Assembly (NCBI GenBank): GCA_024760905.1
Contig: CM045735.1
Span: 12,772,249-12,836,248, forward strand
Length of the DNA stretch: 64,000 nucleotides
Direction: 5' to 3'
Source: Plotosus lineatus
Lineage: Eukaryota; Chordata; Actinopteri; Siluriformes; Plotosidae
In this document: positions 1-10,800 of the stretch, one piece after another
Numbering within the stretch: position 1 is the first letter of the stretch
Layout: every line of letters starts with the position of its first letter
Notes under the pieces: generated by a model
What the model was told of the DNA's origin: nothing
The model's input: the letters and a program-made list of their open reading frames with translations, nothing else
Databases searched by the model: none
Program-made: the position numbers and the translations under genes

Positions 1-62
1 TTCCCCTTCAGAATGATAATAGAACACATTTATATATGCCTGGTTTCTTATATACCATATTA

Positions 63-816
63 CAGGGATTCCTCACTACCTCGTGCTTCAGTTTCTGCAG
101 CTTCAGTGCATTGTGGGTTTTTCAAAAATATTCATCGAAAAATTTAAAAATAAGGAAAGATGTGGAAAAAGTTAAGGAATATGCCCCAAAATAAGGCCAA
201 TTGTGCAAAAAACCCACAAATAAACAAAAACAAAAAAACAACCCAAAACCCCCCAACAAAACTACTTACATTTTTATCTGAGTGTGTGTGCGTGCGTCTG
301 TGTGTGTGCGTGCATCTGTGAGTGTGTGTATTTATATTTTATTTACATCTTATTCATAATTTTTGAATGTTTAATTTTTATTATAAGCATTTATAGCATT
401 GAATATGTATTTATTGATATTATATACACATATACTTGTACATATACATAGTGCCGTAGTGGTCAAAAAATAAGTGAGTATGAAGCGAACGCGGCACGCA
501 GCAGCACCTCAGCCCACGAAGTGGATGGGGAAGGTGCGGCTTTGGCTTTGAAACTATTTAGCACGTCATCTCCGCTTTTTATTTACACAGTCGCGGAAAT
601 TTACGTTGATCAACTATAAAGTAGACCAAATTTAGTCAGTACACGCAACTCAGCCACTAAAACAATTGGGTACACGGTGTGTACCTGCGTTTACCCACCA
701 CTACAGCACGGCGTATACGTCATCAAGAGGGTCGATCCTACTTCGCGGAAATCAGCAGTCGCAAGGGGGGGGGGGGGGTTTCAGTCCCCATTAACCGCAG
801 ATAGTGAGGGAACCTG
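63..816 (-). mobile_element. Tigger/pogo-like MITE, copy 1, with nested insert
   Basis: TA-flanked; ends CAGGGATTCCTCAC and GTGAGGGAACCTG. It shares the family core (AATATGTATTTATTGATATT; TAAAATGTAAGTAG type) with nine further copies here. A separate 250-bp element sits inside it (about 451-705). Confidence 0.85.
451..705. mobile_element. Small TIR element nested in MITE copy 1
   Basis: Interrupts the MITE core. The ends GTGCCGTAGTGGT and ACCACTACAGCAC are near-perfect inverted repeats. Flanks ATATACAT and GTATACGT could be a decayed 8-bp duplication, which would suggest a hAT element. No ORF. Confidence 0.6.
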
Positions 817-874
817 TATAGTGTATTTATAAAACGGGAGCTTCTGGAATATTCAATTTTTTAACTAGTTGCTT

Positions 875-1225
875 AAACTGTGGATGTCATGGTTACCACC
901 TCACAACAAGCACTTCCTGGGTTCAACTCCAAGGATCAGGTGCTTCTGTATGGAGTTTGCATGCTCTCCCTGTGTTTGTGTGGGTTTACTCAGGGTATCC
1001 TGGTTTTCTTTTACAGTACAAAGACAAGCACATTAGTCTAATTGATTGATCAAATTGCCCCTAGCTGTGAATGTGATTATGAATGCTTGTATGTCTTGGC
1101 TCTGTGATGGTCTGATGTTTTTCAGGGTGCACCCCATCATAGCCCAGTGTTGGTTGAGACAGGCTCCAACCTCCACACAACCCTAGTAGGATTCACTGGT
1201 TGGGCAGATGAGTGAGTGAATGCTT
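875..1225 (+). repeat. tRNA SINE with L2-type tail
   Basis: Middle GGAGTTTGCATGCTCTCCC, then CAGTACAAAGACAAGCACAT, then the tail with CAGGCTCCAACCTCC. Old and diverged. Confidence 0.75.
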
Positions 1226-1607
1226 ACGCTCTATTAGTATACAGCAAGGGGGGAAAGAAATAGCATACTGTTCTACTTAATGGGAACAGTGTGATCTGAT
1301 TGGTTCATGAGATCAGTGTATTTGATATTATCCAAAGTAAATAATTATTTGATTTAAAGATCAAAAACTGATGATTTGGTGCAATCACTGATCGGGATAT
1401 CCAAGAAATTCAACAAAATACATCTCAAATCATATGAAGAACGCTACGCAGTGTGGCGCTCAGCTTATTTTAAGATTTTTCAAAAGCAAGCATGGCCATT
1501 ATGAAGGAACAGATTCCTGTACTTAATATTTGAGACGCTTTAAAAATGGAGAAATAATCCACAAGTGTTTTTAGTTTGCTTTACTTATGTATCCAGGGAG
1601 TATTTAT

Positions 1608-1938
1608 TCATTCATTCATTTTCTGAACCACTTAATCCTAATTAGGGTCAAGGGTGAGGCTGGTGCTCATCTTAGCCAACTTGTGGCAAGGGCAGATTAC
1701 ACCCCGGACAGCTTGCCAGGCCATCACAGGGCGGAAACACACTGACGGCTTAGCAGCTACTCTTGTCAAAAGTCAACAATGGTTCATTTACAGCCTCTCA
1801 CCGTAGACAGTGAGAAACATGGCTGGCCTTTGATAACACCGTTAGGTGCACTGGGGGAACAGCAGTGAGAACTATTGACAGTGGGGCTTGAACCCCCAAC
1901 CTTAGGGTCAGCAATCCAGCACCTTACCACCAGTTCCC
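1608..1938 (-). repeat. tRNA-derived SINE, family A
   Basis: Family A reads GCAGTGGTGG...GGTTCGAGTCC (tRNA boxes), a middle with GTCTCTCACTGTCTATGGTG, and the tail CCTAATTAGGATTAAGCGGT. This copy is near full length, reversed. Confidence 0.85.
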
Positions 1939-2044
1939 AGGAGTTCTGTATATATTAAAATTCTAAATGAGTGTAAGAAGAATTTATTATTCGCACAACT
2001 TTCTTATATTATGATGTCATAGGTACTAGTATTAAAACTGGAGG

Positions 2045-2140
2045 GGCAGTGGTGGTCTAGTAGATAGGGAGCAGGATCGCTGATCCTAAGGTTGGGGGTT
2101 CGAGTCCCCACAAGGTTGTCACTGCCCCACTGTCTATGCT
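2045..2140 (+). repeat. SINE family A, tRNA head only
   Basis: Head GGCAGTGGTGGTCTAG to GGTTGTCACTGCCC; the rest is lost. Confidence 0.7.
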
Positions 2141-2204
2141 GAATGATTTTAAAAAGGGAATCTTATGTAAATGTGTACATCTTCATAAAGAGTTTTAATG
2201 CTAT

Positions 2205-2455
2205 GTGTGGGCTGTGGTGGCTCAATGCATAAGGTTCTGTGTTACTAATAAAAGGATTGGGGTTCAAGCCCCAGTACCACCAAGCTGCCATTATTGGGCC
2301 CGGGTTCAAGCCCCAGTACCACCAAGCTGCCATTATTGGGCCCGGGTTCAAGCCCCAGTACCACCAAGCTGCCATTATTGGGCCCTTGAGCAAAACTGTT
2401 CACCCTCAACTGCGAAGTTGCTCTGAATAAGGGCATCGTCCGTCTATTGTAAATG
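2205..2455 (+). repeat. tRNA-derived SINE with a 42-bp triplication
   Basis: Starts GGGCTGTGGTGGCTCAATGC; ends GTTGCTCTGAATAAGGGCAT. Three identical 42-bp units at 2260-2301, 2302-2343 and 2344-2385 each hold the B box GGTTCAAGCC. Confidence 0.85.
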
Positions 2456-2944
2456 ATGTCGATGAGAATTTCTGGAATAATAAGTTGCTTCGCTTGTCTT
2501 GCACTGCTGGAAGTCTGACACACTGTGTGTGTGGAACTTATTCACCACTGTCATGGTTTGTAAAAAGTGTAAATAAATAAGAAAAACATTTGTTTAGTTT
2601 GCTTTTCTTCTTCTCCTCCTATGCAGTACATATGAAAATGGTTATTCGCCTCTGTCTCAATTCTAGTTGATGTTAGTTTAGTAATTAAAATAAAATAAAA
2701 ATATCATACATTTTCATTAAGTATTTTAAATGTGATATCCTTCAGCAATGTTTAATGTTTTAAATTTGCAAATCCCACAGGTCCTGTTAGAGCCTGTTGG
2801 TCTCCATTAGTCATCGTTTGATTTGTTTCTGATCTCAGTATCTGTTAAGTGCTGAAATAATCGTGTCTAAAGGCAAATGGGCCAAGTAGATGTTATTGAT
2901 ATGTACATAATCAGTCACGCAGTATTTCTTTGTGTTCACTCATA

Positions 2945-3085
2945 AGAGAAGAAAAAGCTGTGTGTGGGGGCACAAGCCAGTGTCTCTCCCTCACGCTGGT
3001 CCCAAGCCCGGATAAATGCAGAGGGTTGCATCAGGAAGGGCATCCAGCGTAAAACAAATGCCAAATAAAATATGCAAGTCACAAC
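2945..3085 (+). repeat. SINE/LINE tail fragment
   Basis: CAAGCCCGGATAAATGCAGA, then GGAAGGGCATCCAGCGTAAA, a common fish 3' tail. It runs directly into an RTE ORF piece. Confidence 0.6.
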
Positions 3086-3300
3086 AAAGGTAGAAGAATA
3101 TATTGGTAGTAGGATGCTGAGGTTGGAACTACCAGGCAGAAGGCCTCGAGGAAGACCAAAGAGACGATTCATGGATGTGGTGAAGGAGGACATGAAGGCA
3201 GTTGGTGTAAGAGAAGAAGATGCAGAGGATAGGGTGAGATGGAGGCAGATGATTCGCTGTGGCGACCCCTGAATGGAACAGCCGAAAGGACAAGAAGACG
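3086..3300 (+). mobile_element. RTE-type LINE, 3' ORF fragment
   Basis: Encodes [20 protein letters not shown] and [20 protein letters not shown], the C-terminus of an RTE-like LINE ORF also seen at 25290, 27250 and 40531. Ends with the family 3' end (GGCGACCCCTGAA, CAGCCGAAAGG). Starts right after a SINE-like segment at 2945-3085. Confidence 0.75.
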
Positions 3301-3319
3301 GAGAAATACAGTAAACTAG

Positions 3320-3377
3320 AATTTTACCCCACAGTCCAGAGACATGCTCATAAGGCTGATTGGCAGTTCTGAATTGC

Positions 3378-3416
<39 letters not shown>

Positions 3417-3545
3417 TGTGTGTGTGTGTATGTTGTCCTGTGATGGTCGGGTGAGCTGTTCAGGGTATGGACAAGTTTTGGTTAAGATAGGCTCCAGCCT
3501 CCACAGTCTCAGTAGTAGGATTCAGCAAATGAGAAAGTGCTTGTT
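3320..3545 (+). repeat. L2-tailed SINE, partial, split by a TG repeat
   Basis: CACAGTCCAGAGACATGCTC before and GATAGGCTCCAGCCTCCACA after the (TG)n at 3382-3430. Confidence 0.65.
3382..3430. repeat. (TG)n microsatellite
   Basis: About 48 bp of TG with two TA steps. Confidence 0.95.
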
Positions 3546-3849
3546 ATTTCTGGTTTCTGTCCCACTCACCTTATTCTATTATGGTGTCAGAATAAATATT
3601 TCATAGATTTTTTTTTTTTTTACTTTTTTTGTGTGTTCTTGTTTAAATGACACGTGTTCGATACAATCGATATTTTTAAGTAGCAAAAGGTGATAAGACT
3701 ATTATTGGTGAGAATAATTTTACTGCCTGCTTTTCAACTTTTGGTCGTGTAAAATAAGGTTTCATAAACGTCATCCGAGGTTTAGTAATAACGGGAATAA
3801 AAACACAGTCGGAACTATTTAATTGAGGAACCGGAAACACCGGATGGTG

Positions 3850-3954
3850 CAACGGTGTTATTGTTCCTACCAATCTTCAATCATGCTAATTCGGGATTTA
3901 GCTAGCTAAACTGGCTAGATTTCATCCCTTTTTCTTTATTTATGGTAAGTAGTT
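3850..3954 (+). other. nfrkb: Candidate NFRKB 5' UTR exon
   Basis: A strong donor (ATG|GTAAGTAG) at 3954/3955 lies about 730 bp upstream of the first coding exon, which has its own acceptor just before the ATG. The left edge is arbitrary, and there is no TATA box or other core promoter signal I would trust. It is inferred only from the donor and position. Confidence 0.3.
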
Positions 3955-4690
3955 TTAATTCAGTGTCAGTGTCGAATGTAAAGTGGACCGTATACATAAA
4001 TTAAGCGAATTTGATGAGGGTTTTTTTGTTTTCTTCTTATGGAAAAGGAGTTGGTGGGAGGTAGCACCTAGCAAAAATAGCTAAAATAAGAAACCATTTG
4101 TTTTAGTAAATTATCTAACGCATTCTTGTATCCTCTGTGAATATTTTTGTTTCACATGACAGAAACACATTTTGTTTATTCATTCTCAACATTCTGTTGA
4201 GTTTAATTTTATAAAATTATAGCTTTTAGCTGCTGGAAATGTGAGTGGATGTCGATGTGGAGAGTTGCTAACTTGCTAGCTGGCAAATAAAGCAAAAAAA
4301 AAAAAAAAAACCCTGTTTAACATCGCGCATAGTGTTGTCCTGAGAGCAAGTACCAGTAGTTTTAAATGTTTTTCAATCTAATGTACATTACTTTAATTAA
4401 TCTTCATTAATTGGAATATTCTGTGTCGGCTTGGAACTCATTCTCTCGGTCTCTCTCTGAATACACGCACTTCGTGTTTCAAGTTTTAAATAATAAGGGA
4501 TCATCATTACGGTAATGTAATTATTGTAGTCAGATACATATATAAAACAACACGTGATTGGTGTGTTTTTACGGGGAGCGAGAGAGAGAGAGAGATCTAT
4601 CTATGTGTGTTATTTAACAGATTGACACTCATCATGTTCTGAGTTACCTTCCCAAACTCGCTTAATTTTTCCCTTTAAGGTTCCTAAAAG

Positions 4691-4816
4691 ATGGATTCTT
4701 TAGATCATATGCTAACAGACCCCTTAGACTCAGGGATGAACTACCATGGCTGTGTGATGGAGGAGTGCATGCTGGGAAACTGCAGAGTTCGGATACCAGA
4801 AGATTTTTTAGAAGAT
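4691..4816 (+). CDS. nfrkb: NFRKB coding exon 1 (aa 1-42)
   Basis: ATG start; ends GAAGAT|GTGAGT, phase 0. Carries the N-terminus and the start of the DEUBAD region (RIPEDFLED). Confidence 0.95.
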
Positions 4817-7800
4817 GTGAGTATTAGCATGTTGTTGAACTTGGAACTTATATGAGAGAGTCTGTCTGTCTTCCTTTTGGCTTTTTCCCTTTTACTCGGG
4901 AGTTGCCACAGCGAATCATCTGATTCGCACGTTTGATTTTGGCAGAGGTTTTTACGTCGGATGCCCTTCTTGTCACAACCCTTTTTAGCAAGGGACAGAA
5001 ACATGTTGACGACTTTGCAGCTACTCTTTACGAAAGTCAGCAATGGTTCTTTTACATGCCTCTCACCATAGACAGTGAGAGACATGGCCCGCCTTTGATA
5101 ACCCAGTTAGCTGCACTGGGGGGGACAGTGACAACCTTGTGGAAAGTTGGACTTGAACCCCCAACCTTTGGATCAGCGATCCAGCACCCTATACCACTGC
5201 CCCCTACTGATATATGAGGGAGTGGTAGTGGTAAAAGGTGCAGGATCACTGATCCCAAGGTTGGGGGTTTAAACCCCTGTCTCAACGGGTTGTCACTGCC
5301 CAACCCCCCAGTGCAGCTAACTGGGTCATTAAAGGCCGGCCAATCTGTGTGGGTCACTGGCTGGGGCAAAACCAAAGAAGAGGGATGTAAGTATAAATAT
5401 TTTTAGAGAAAGAAAATCTTGAGGGTTGAGGTGGTCTGGTGGTAAAAAGTGCTGGATCGTTGATCCTAAGGTTGGGGGTTTGAGTCCCACTCTTTATAAG
5501 GTTGTCACCCCCCCACACACACACACACACACAGCGCAGCTAACCAGGTTATCAAAGGCCAGACATGTCTCTCACTGTCTATGGTGTGAGGTTCAGGTAA
5601 AAGAACCATTGCTGACTTTCGACAAGAGTGGCTCGGCAGCGTGTTTCTGCCCTGCGATGGCCTGGCGAGCTGCCCATTAGGGGATTCTGCCCTCACTGAG
5701 AGTGGATACATGTGCCAGTGATGCCAGAAGCATGTCAACACACCAGTAACCAGATATATCAGACACCACAATGGTATTTTTTTAGTAAAAACGGAGTCCT
5801 TTTTTCACTTGTGTGTGTGATCAGTGCCCTGACCATCAGCAATGCAAGTTCGCGTTATTATAAGAGATTTTGCTATTGATTATTAAAATAAATTTGATTT
5901 TTGATGGTTTTTTATTTATTTATTTATATTAAAGTTTCCTACGTTGCTAAATAGTGGGACCAGTACTATAGCATTTCATTTTTCACATCTACTGTACATG
6001 AAGGAACTCATCCAGCGGTGTGTTAGTCCTGTCGTACTGTATCTACATCCCACTCAAATTCTCACTGGAAAGTTCTGCTCCAATGGATCAGCTTTAAATC
6101 ACATTGCCCAGCCCTACAGTTTTGTGTAACTGCACTGAGTTCTGGAACTTTTAGACTGTCTTTACTTCTTGTGTTGTAATGTTTAATATGTGTTTGTGTG
6201 TTGTTGTGTGTCCGAACAGCCAGAGATCTTCTTCTCTGTAATGAGTGAAAGCACCTGGTCTGATGTTCTGACTGATGCCCAGAGACAACATCTCCGTCAG
6301 TTCCTACCACACTTTCCAGAGCATAACATTTCACAGCAAGACCTGGTCCTTAGTGATCTCTTTAATGGCCAGAATTTCTGCTTTGGAAACCCCCTGTACC
6401 TCGCTCAGAAGCTATTTCGAGGTATTTGCCTTTCACAGTAACACCAATTGACACTCATACTCATTAATTCATTTATTTTCTGAACCGTTTAATCCTAATT
6501 AAGGTTGCAGGAAGGTTGGCGCCCATCTTGGCCAACCCTGGGTGAGGGCTGAGTAAAGGTACACCCTGGGCAGCACACCAGGATATTGCACTGCTACTTA
6601 TGCAGCTGTTATCATCGGCTCGCTATCTATAGGTCGAAAGACGCTTTTCATAATAAGGCTTGCTCTTGTACACAAATGGAAATGAACACATGAGCTCGCC
6701 GTAAAGTCATGTGCTACAAATTTGCAGTTTAGAATACAGCACCCTGTTGGTTAACAGCACTGATGGCGGTCGTTGTTAATCTGGGCCTCGACCGATCCGA
6801 TCCTGAAATTCTTTGTTTTGACTTGCATATTTTATATGGCATTGGTTTTACGCCGGATGCCCTTCCTGACGCAGCCTGTCCTCTGCATTTATCTGGGCTT
6901 GGGACCGGCGTGAGGGTGGACACTGGCTTGTGCCCCCCTCACGGCTGCATTAGAATACAGTATTGTTAATTAATGAAAATTAATTTATTCATTATTTTCT
7001 TTTCCAAGCTGCTTAATCCTAATTAGGGTTGTGGGGAGGCTGGCGCCTGGCTCACCTGACTCTCAGTGAGGGCAGGGTACACCATGAACAATTCTCCAGG
7101 CCATTGCAGGGTCAACAAACACAGCCATTCACTCATACTCACACCTAAGCTTTTCCCAAATGCCCCTATCAGCCAATAGGCTGTGCGTGTTTTATACCCC
7201 ATTTCACTGGAGCGCGGCAGACTTACAGAAGCAAAAATGTTGTCATCCGCAAACGTTCCGCAATTACTCCCTCATCTTCCTTGTGATTCCGTAGTTATTC
7301 AAGTTGTCCTCCACTTCCGTATGCTTCCGGCAGGCCAAAATATTCCATGAACATGTTCAAAAGCACGTTCACGGAAGAAAATTTCGTGAGAGTTCCATGG
7401 GGTCACTTTGGCATACTTTGCCGTACCTGTTCCACACATGCCGTGAACGTTCCGAGAGTGTAAGAATTTCCACTTATCCGTAAGATTTTTACCCATTTTC
7501 CGTGTAAAAATGCTGAAGCTCTTCTGTAGACTGCGTTCCGCGCCCTTCCGCTACACGATCCTTGCATGTCGTTGTCCAGTGAAATGGCGGTATTAAACTG
7601 CGGGAGGAAGCCGGAGTACCTTGAAGAAACCCACACAAACACGGGGAGAACATGCGGATTGTTCATTTTACTGAAAAGACCTCCTGCCTGACACGGGGGC
7701 CGATATTGGGTTGGATTTTTCCGGACCTTCCACAAAAATGCCGGTGGACCGGTGCTAATTTCGCGCCCTGCGCCTGATATGGTTTGCTTTTAGCTTGGTG

Positions 7801-10800
7801 ACTGTTCGGCGTGGAACATAGAGCTGTCCTAACCGAGCGTTTTTTTTGGTTCTGATGACTTTCTGCAGTGTATATACTGAAACAATTCTGCCCCACAGTC
7901 TCAGTGGATGTTGCTGAATTGAATTCTGCTGAGGATCTATTCTGCAACATCCACCTCACCTTCAGCACATAATTGTTAATAATTCAAAGAGCTGATTGGA
8001 TTGTGCTATTCCTGTGTGTACTCATATCAGTCCTAATTCTGCGAAAAAATCTGCTCTTTAGATGGCTACTTTAACCCGGAAGTGGTCAAGTACAGGCAGC
8101 TCTGCACCAAGTCCCAGAAAAAGCGTCAGATCTACTCTCTCCAGCAGTATTACCACAAACTGCTCAAGCAAATCCTCATCTCCAGAAAGGTAAAGAAACT
8201 GACTGTAGAGTAAGATATTTAAATGATATTCTTTTAAAATGAATAGCATTTCTACTGTATGACATCATCGCTCTATTTCTGGGCAGGAATTATTGGATAT
8301 GGCTGTTACCTGTGGGCCTGAGCTGGCGGTGAAACGGCGATACCCTCCTCCTTCCCACAGAGAGGAGCGCGAGCAGTGTGTGAGACGTAGAGTGAGCCGA
8401 ATATTGCAGGAGGTCAAGATTGAGTGCGGAGACAGCAATGTGTCCTCTGATGAAGATGGTGAGTCTGAAAGGTCATCTCTCTGTTATATGTTTGCCAAGA
8501 TGGTATAGAGATTGATCTGTGATTGATATTTTGCCATTTTGATTGTCTGGACTCTTTGCGAGCTATTTCATTTTAGAACTAGAATCCATTAAAAGAATCA
8601 CAAGACTCTGAGCAGAGTAGCGGAACTAGAAATTAGGAAATGTTACACGTATCACAACGCTGTATGGTGAGTTTTGTTTTTCAAATGGTAGAAAGCGCAG
8701 CACAAGTTAAAAGAAAAACTTGGATGAGTCAGAACACTGTCACCACTGTCAGAGGCATGTACAGGGATCCCTCAGGTTTTGCAGTTAATTGGGAATGAGA
8801 TTACCCCCCCCCTCTCCACGACCACCGAATTCCACAAAGTAGGATCAACCGCCCCCTGACTGATGTATATGTGTATATAATATCAATAAATACATATTCA
8901 ATACTATAAATGCTTATATTTATTTACATCTTATGCATTATTTTTGAATGTTTAATTGTTATTATAAGTACACACCTACAGACCCGTGCGCACACGCAGA
9001 TGCGTACCTCACATTAAAATGTAAGTAGTTTTGATGGGTATTTTGGGTTGTTTTTTTTGTTTTTATTTGTTTGGGTTCTTTGCATAATTGGCCATGTTTC
9101 GCAGCGTTTTCCTTAAATTTTATCTCCGATTCTTCCTTAATTTCCTTATTTTTTTATTCGATGAATATTAAAAAAAAAGGCGATTCACTGAAGCTGTATG
9201 AATTGAAGCGCGAAGTTGCAAGGGATCACAGTAGTACCCTCGCTGAGGTTATAGGACTGTGGTTCTCAAATAGATGGCTGGGGGGGGGAGGCCTGTGATT
9301 TATAATGGAAGTTGAGATATATTTCTTCATTTTTTTTTTGTATTCCATAATGATAATAAGGATTTATTATGTTAATAAGGGTACAGTGTTATGCAGAGGA
9401 TTACTTATAAGAATTTTTAGACAAATAACCAGAAGATGATGATATGGGGGGGCGTAATGTTTTCCTCTTCCTGAGGGGGGGCGCTACAGAAAATAATTGA
9501 AGTACTGCACTAGACCAGAACCAGGAACCAGAATACTTTAGCTAGGCCTAGGGGTGCGGAACGCATTAAATGAACCACGTTTCTTAGAAAAAAAGTACAA
9601 CTGCTTTATGAACAGAACAATGAGAAATGATAACATGTTGGTGAATCAGAAAACTTTATTAATAAAATTAAAACACTAGAAATACGTTTGTTGTTGTTTT
9701 TTAGACACGGCTTCTTGGCTGTCAACTCCGCCATCCCCATCTTCTCCAACACAGACTGTCTCTCTCAGGGTCCTGCCCAGTCTCTCCACCCAGGATATGA
9801 AAACTATAGGTCAGTGCTATCCCTTGCATCCACTTCCTTCGTATCTGACCTCATACTGACAGACTAAGATTTATTTATTTATTTTTCTTGATGCAGATAA
9901 GCCAGAACTCGGAGACAAGGAGCTAAGAAGCATGCTGAGACGACACCGAGAGAGGAGGAAACAGCAACCGGTAGGTTCATTAAAACTCACACGTGAATCT
10001 TACCACGGCTAAAACACATCACCTGAAATGCTTGCTTGCCTATATGGTGTAAAGGAAGTGTGCAAATTCATCCTAACAAAGACACGGAAGAAAACTTAGC
10101 AAAAGAGAACTCTTCCTTGTTTAGTTAGTGAGGGAGACTCTCGCTAAAGGGCGAGCAACTCTCTCTCGCTTTAGGAAGCATTCATGCAGTGTCAGCACCT
10201 GTATACAGGGAGATACGAAGCTGTCTAAGGTTGAAAGTGAAATGAAATTGAAGAACAAGTAGAAATAAAAATGGAATAAAATCTACAGAAAGATAGATCA
10301 TAAATATAAGTATGAAATATGATTAAATATTATCCTGGAGTACACTTAATACTCGGCTCCTTCTTCACCACGACGGACCGGTACAGGCACCGCTTAACAG
10401 CAAAGGCTGCAGCGATCCGTCTGTCGATCTCCCGCTCCATCCTTCCCTCACTCGTGAACAAGATGCCAAGATACTTAAACTCCTCCACTTGGGGCAGAAC
10501 CTCATTCCCAACCCGGGGGGTGCATTCCACCCTTGTTCGACTGAGAACCATGGCCTCAGACTTGGAGGTAATGAACCTCATCCTGGCTGCTTCGCACTCG
10601 GCTGCTAATCGCTCCAATGAGAGCTGGAGGTCCTGACTTGATGAAGCCAAAAGGACAACATCATCCGCAAAAAGCAGAGACGAGATCCAATGGCCACCAA
10701 ACCAGAATGCCTCGACTGCGCCTAGAAATTCTGTCCATAAAAATTATGAACAGAATCGGTGACAAAGGACAGCCTTGGCGGATTCCAACCCCCACCAGAA

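Noticed and set aside
2260..2385. Short tandem direct repeats resembling a tiny CRISPR array
   Set aside because: Units are contiguous with no spacers and lie inside a eukaryotic tRNA SINE.
2163..2523. Overlapping ORFs with 14-residue repeats on both strands
   Set aside because: They are produced by the 42-bp SINE triplication, not by genes.
3382..3606. ORF with a Cys-Val run
   Set aside because: Translation of the TG microsatellite.
6062..6334. Minus-strand ORF over NFRKB exon 2
   Set aside because: Antisense shadow of a confirmed coding exon.
7403..7968. Overlapping minus-strand ORFs of 100-110 codons
   Set aside because: They span the Harbinger-like MITE, a SINE half and adjoining GC-rich sequence; no protein similarity that I recognise.
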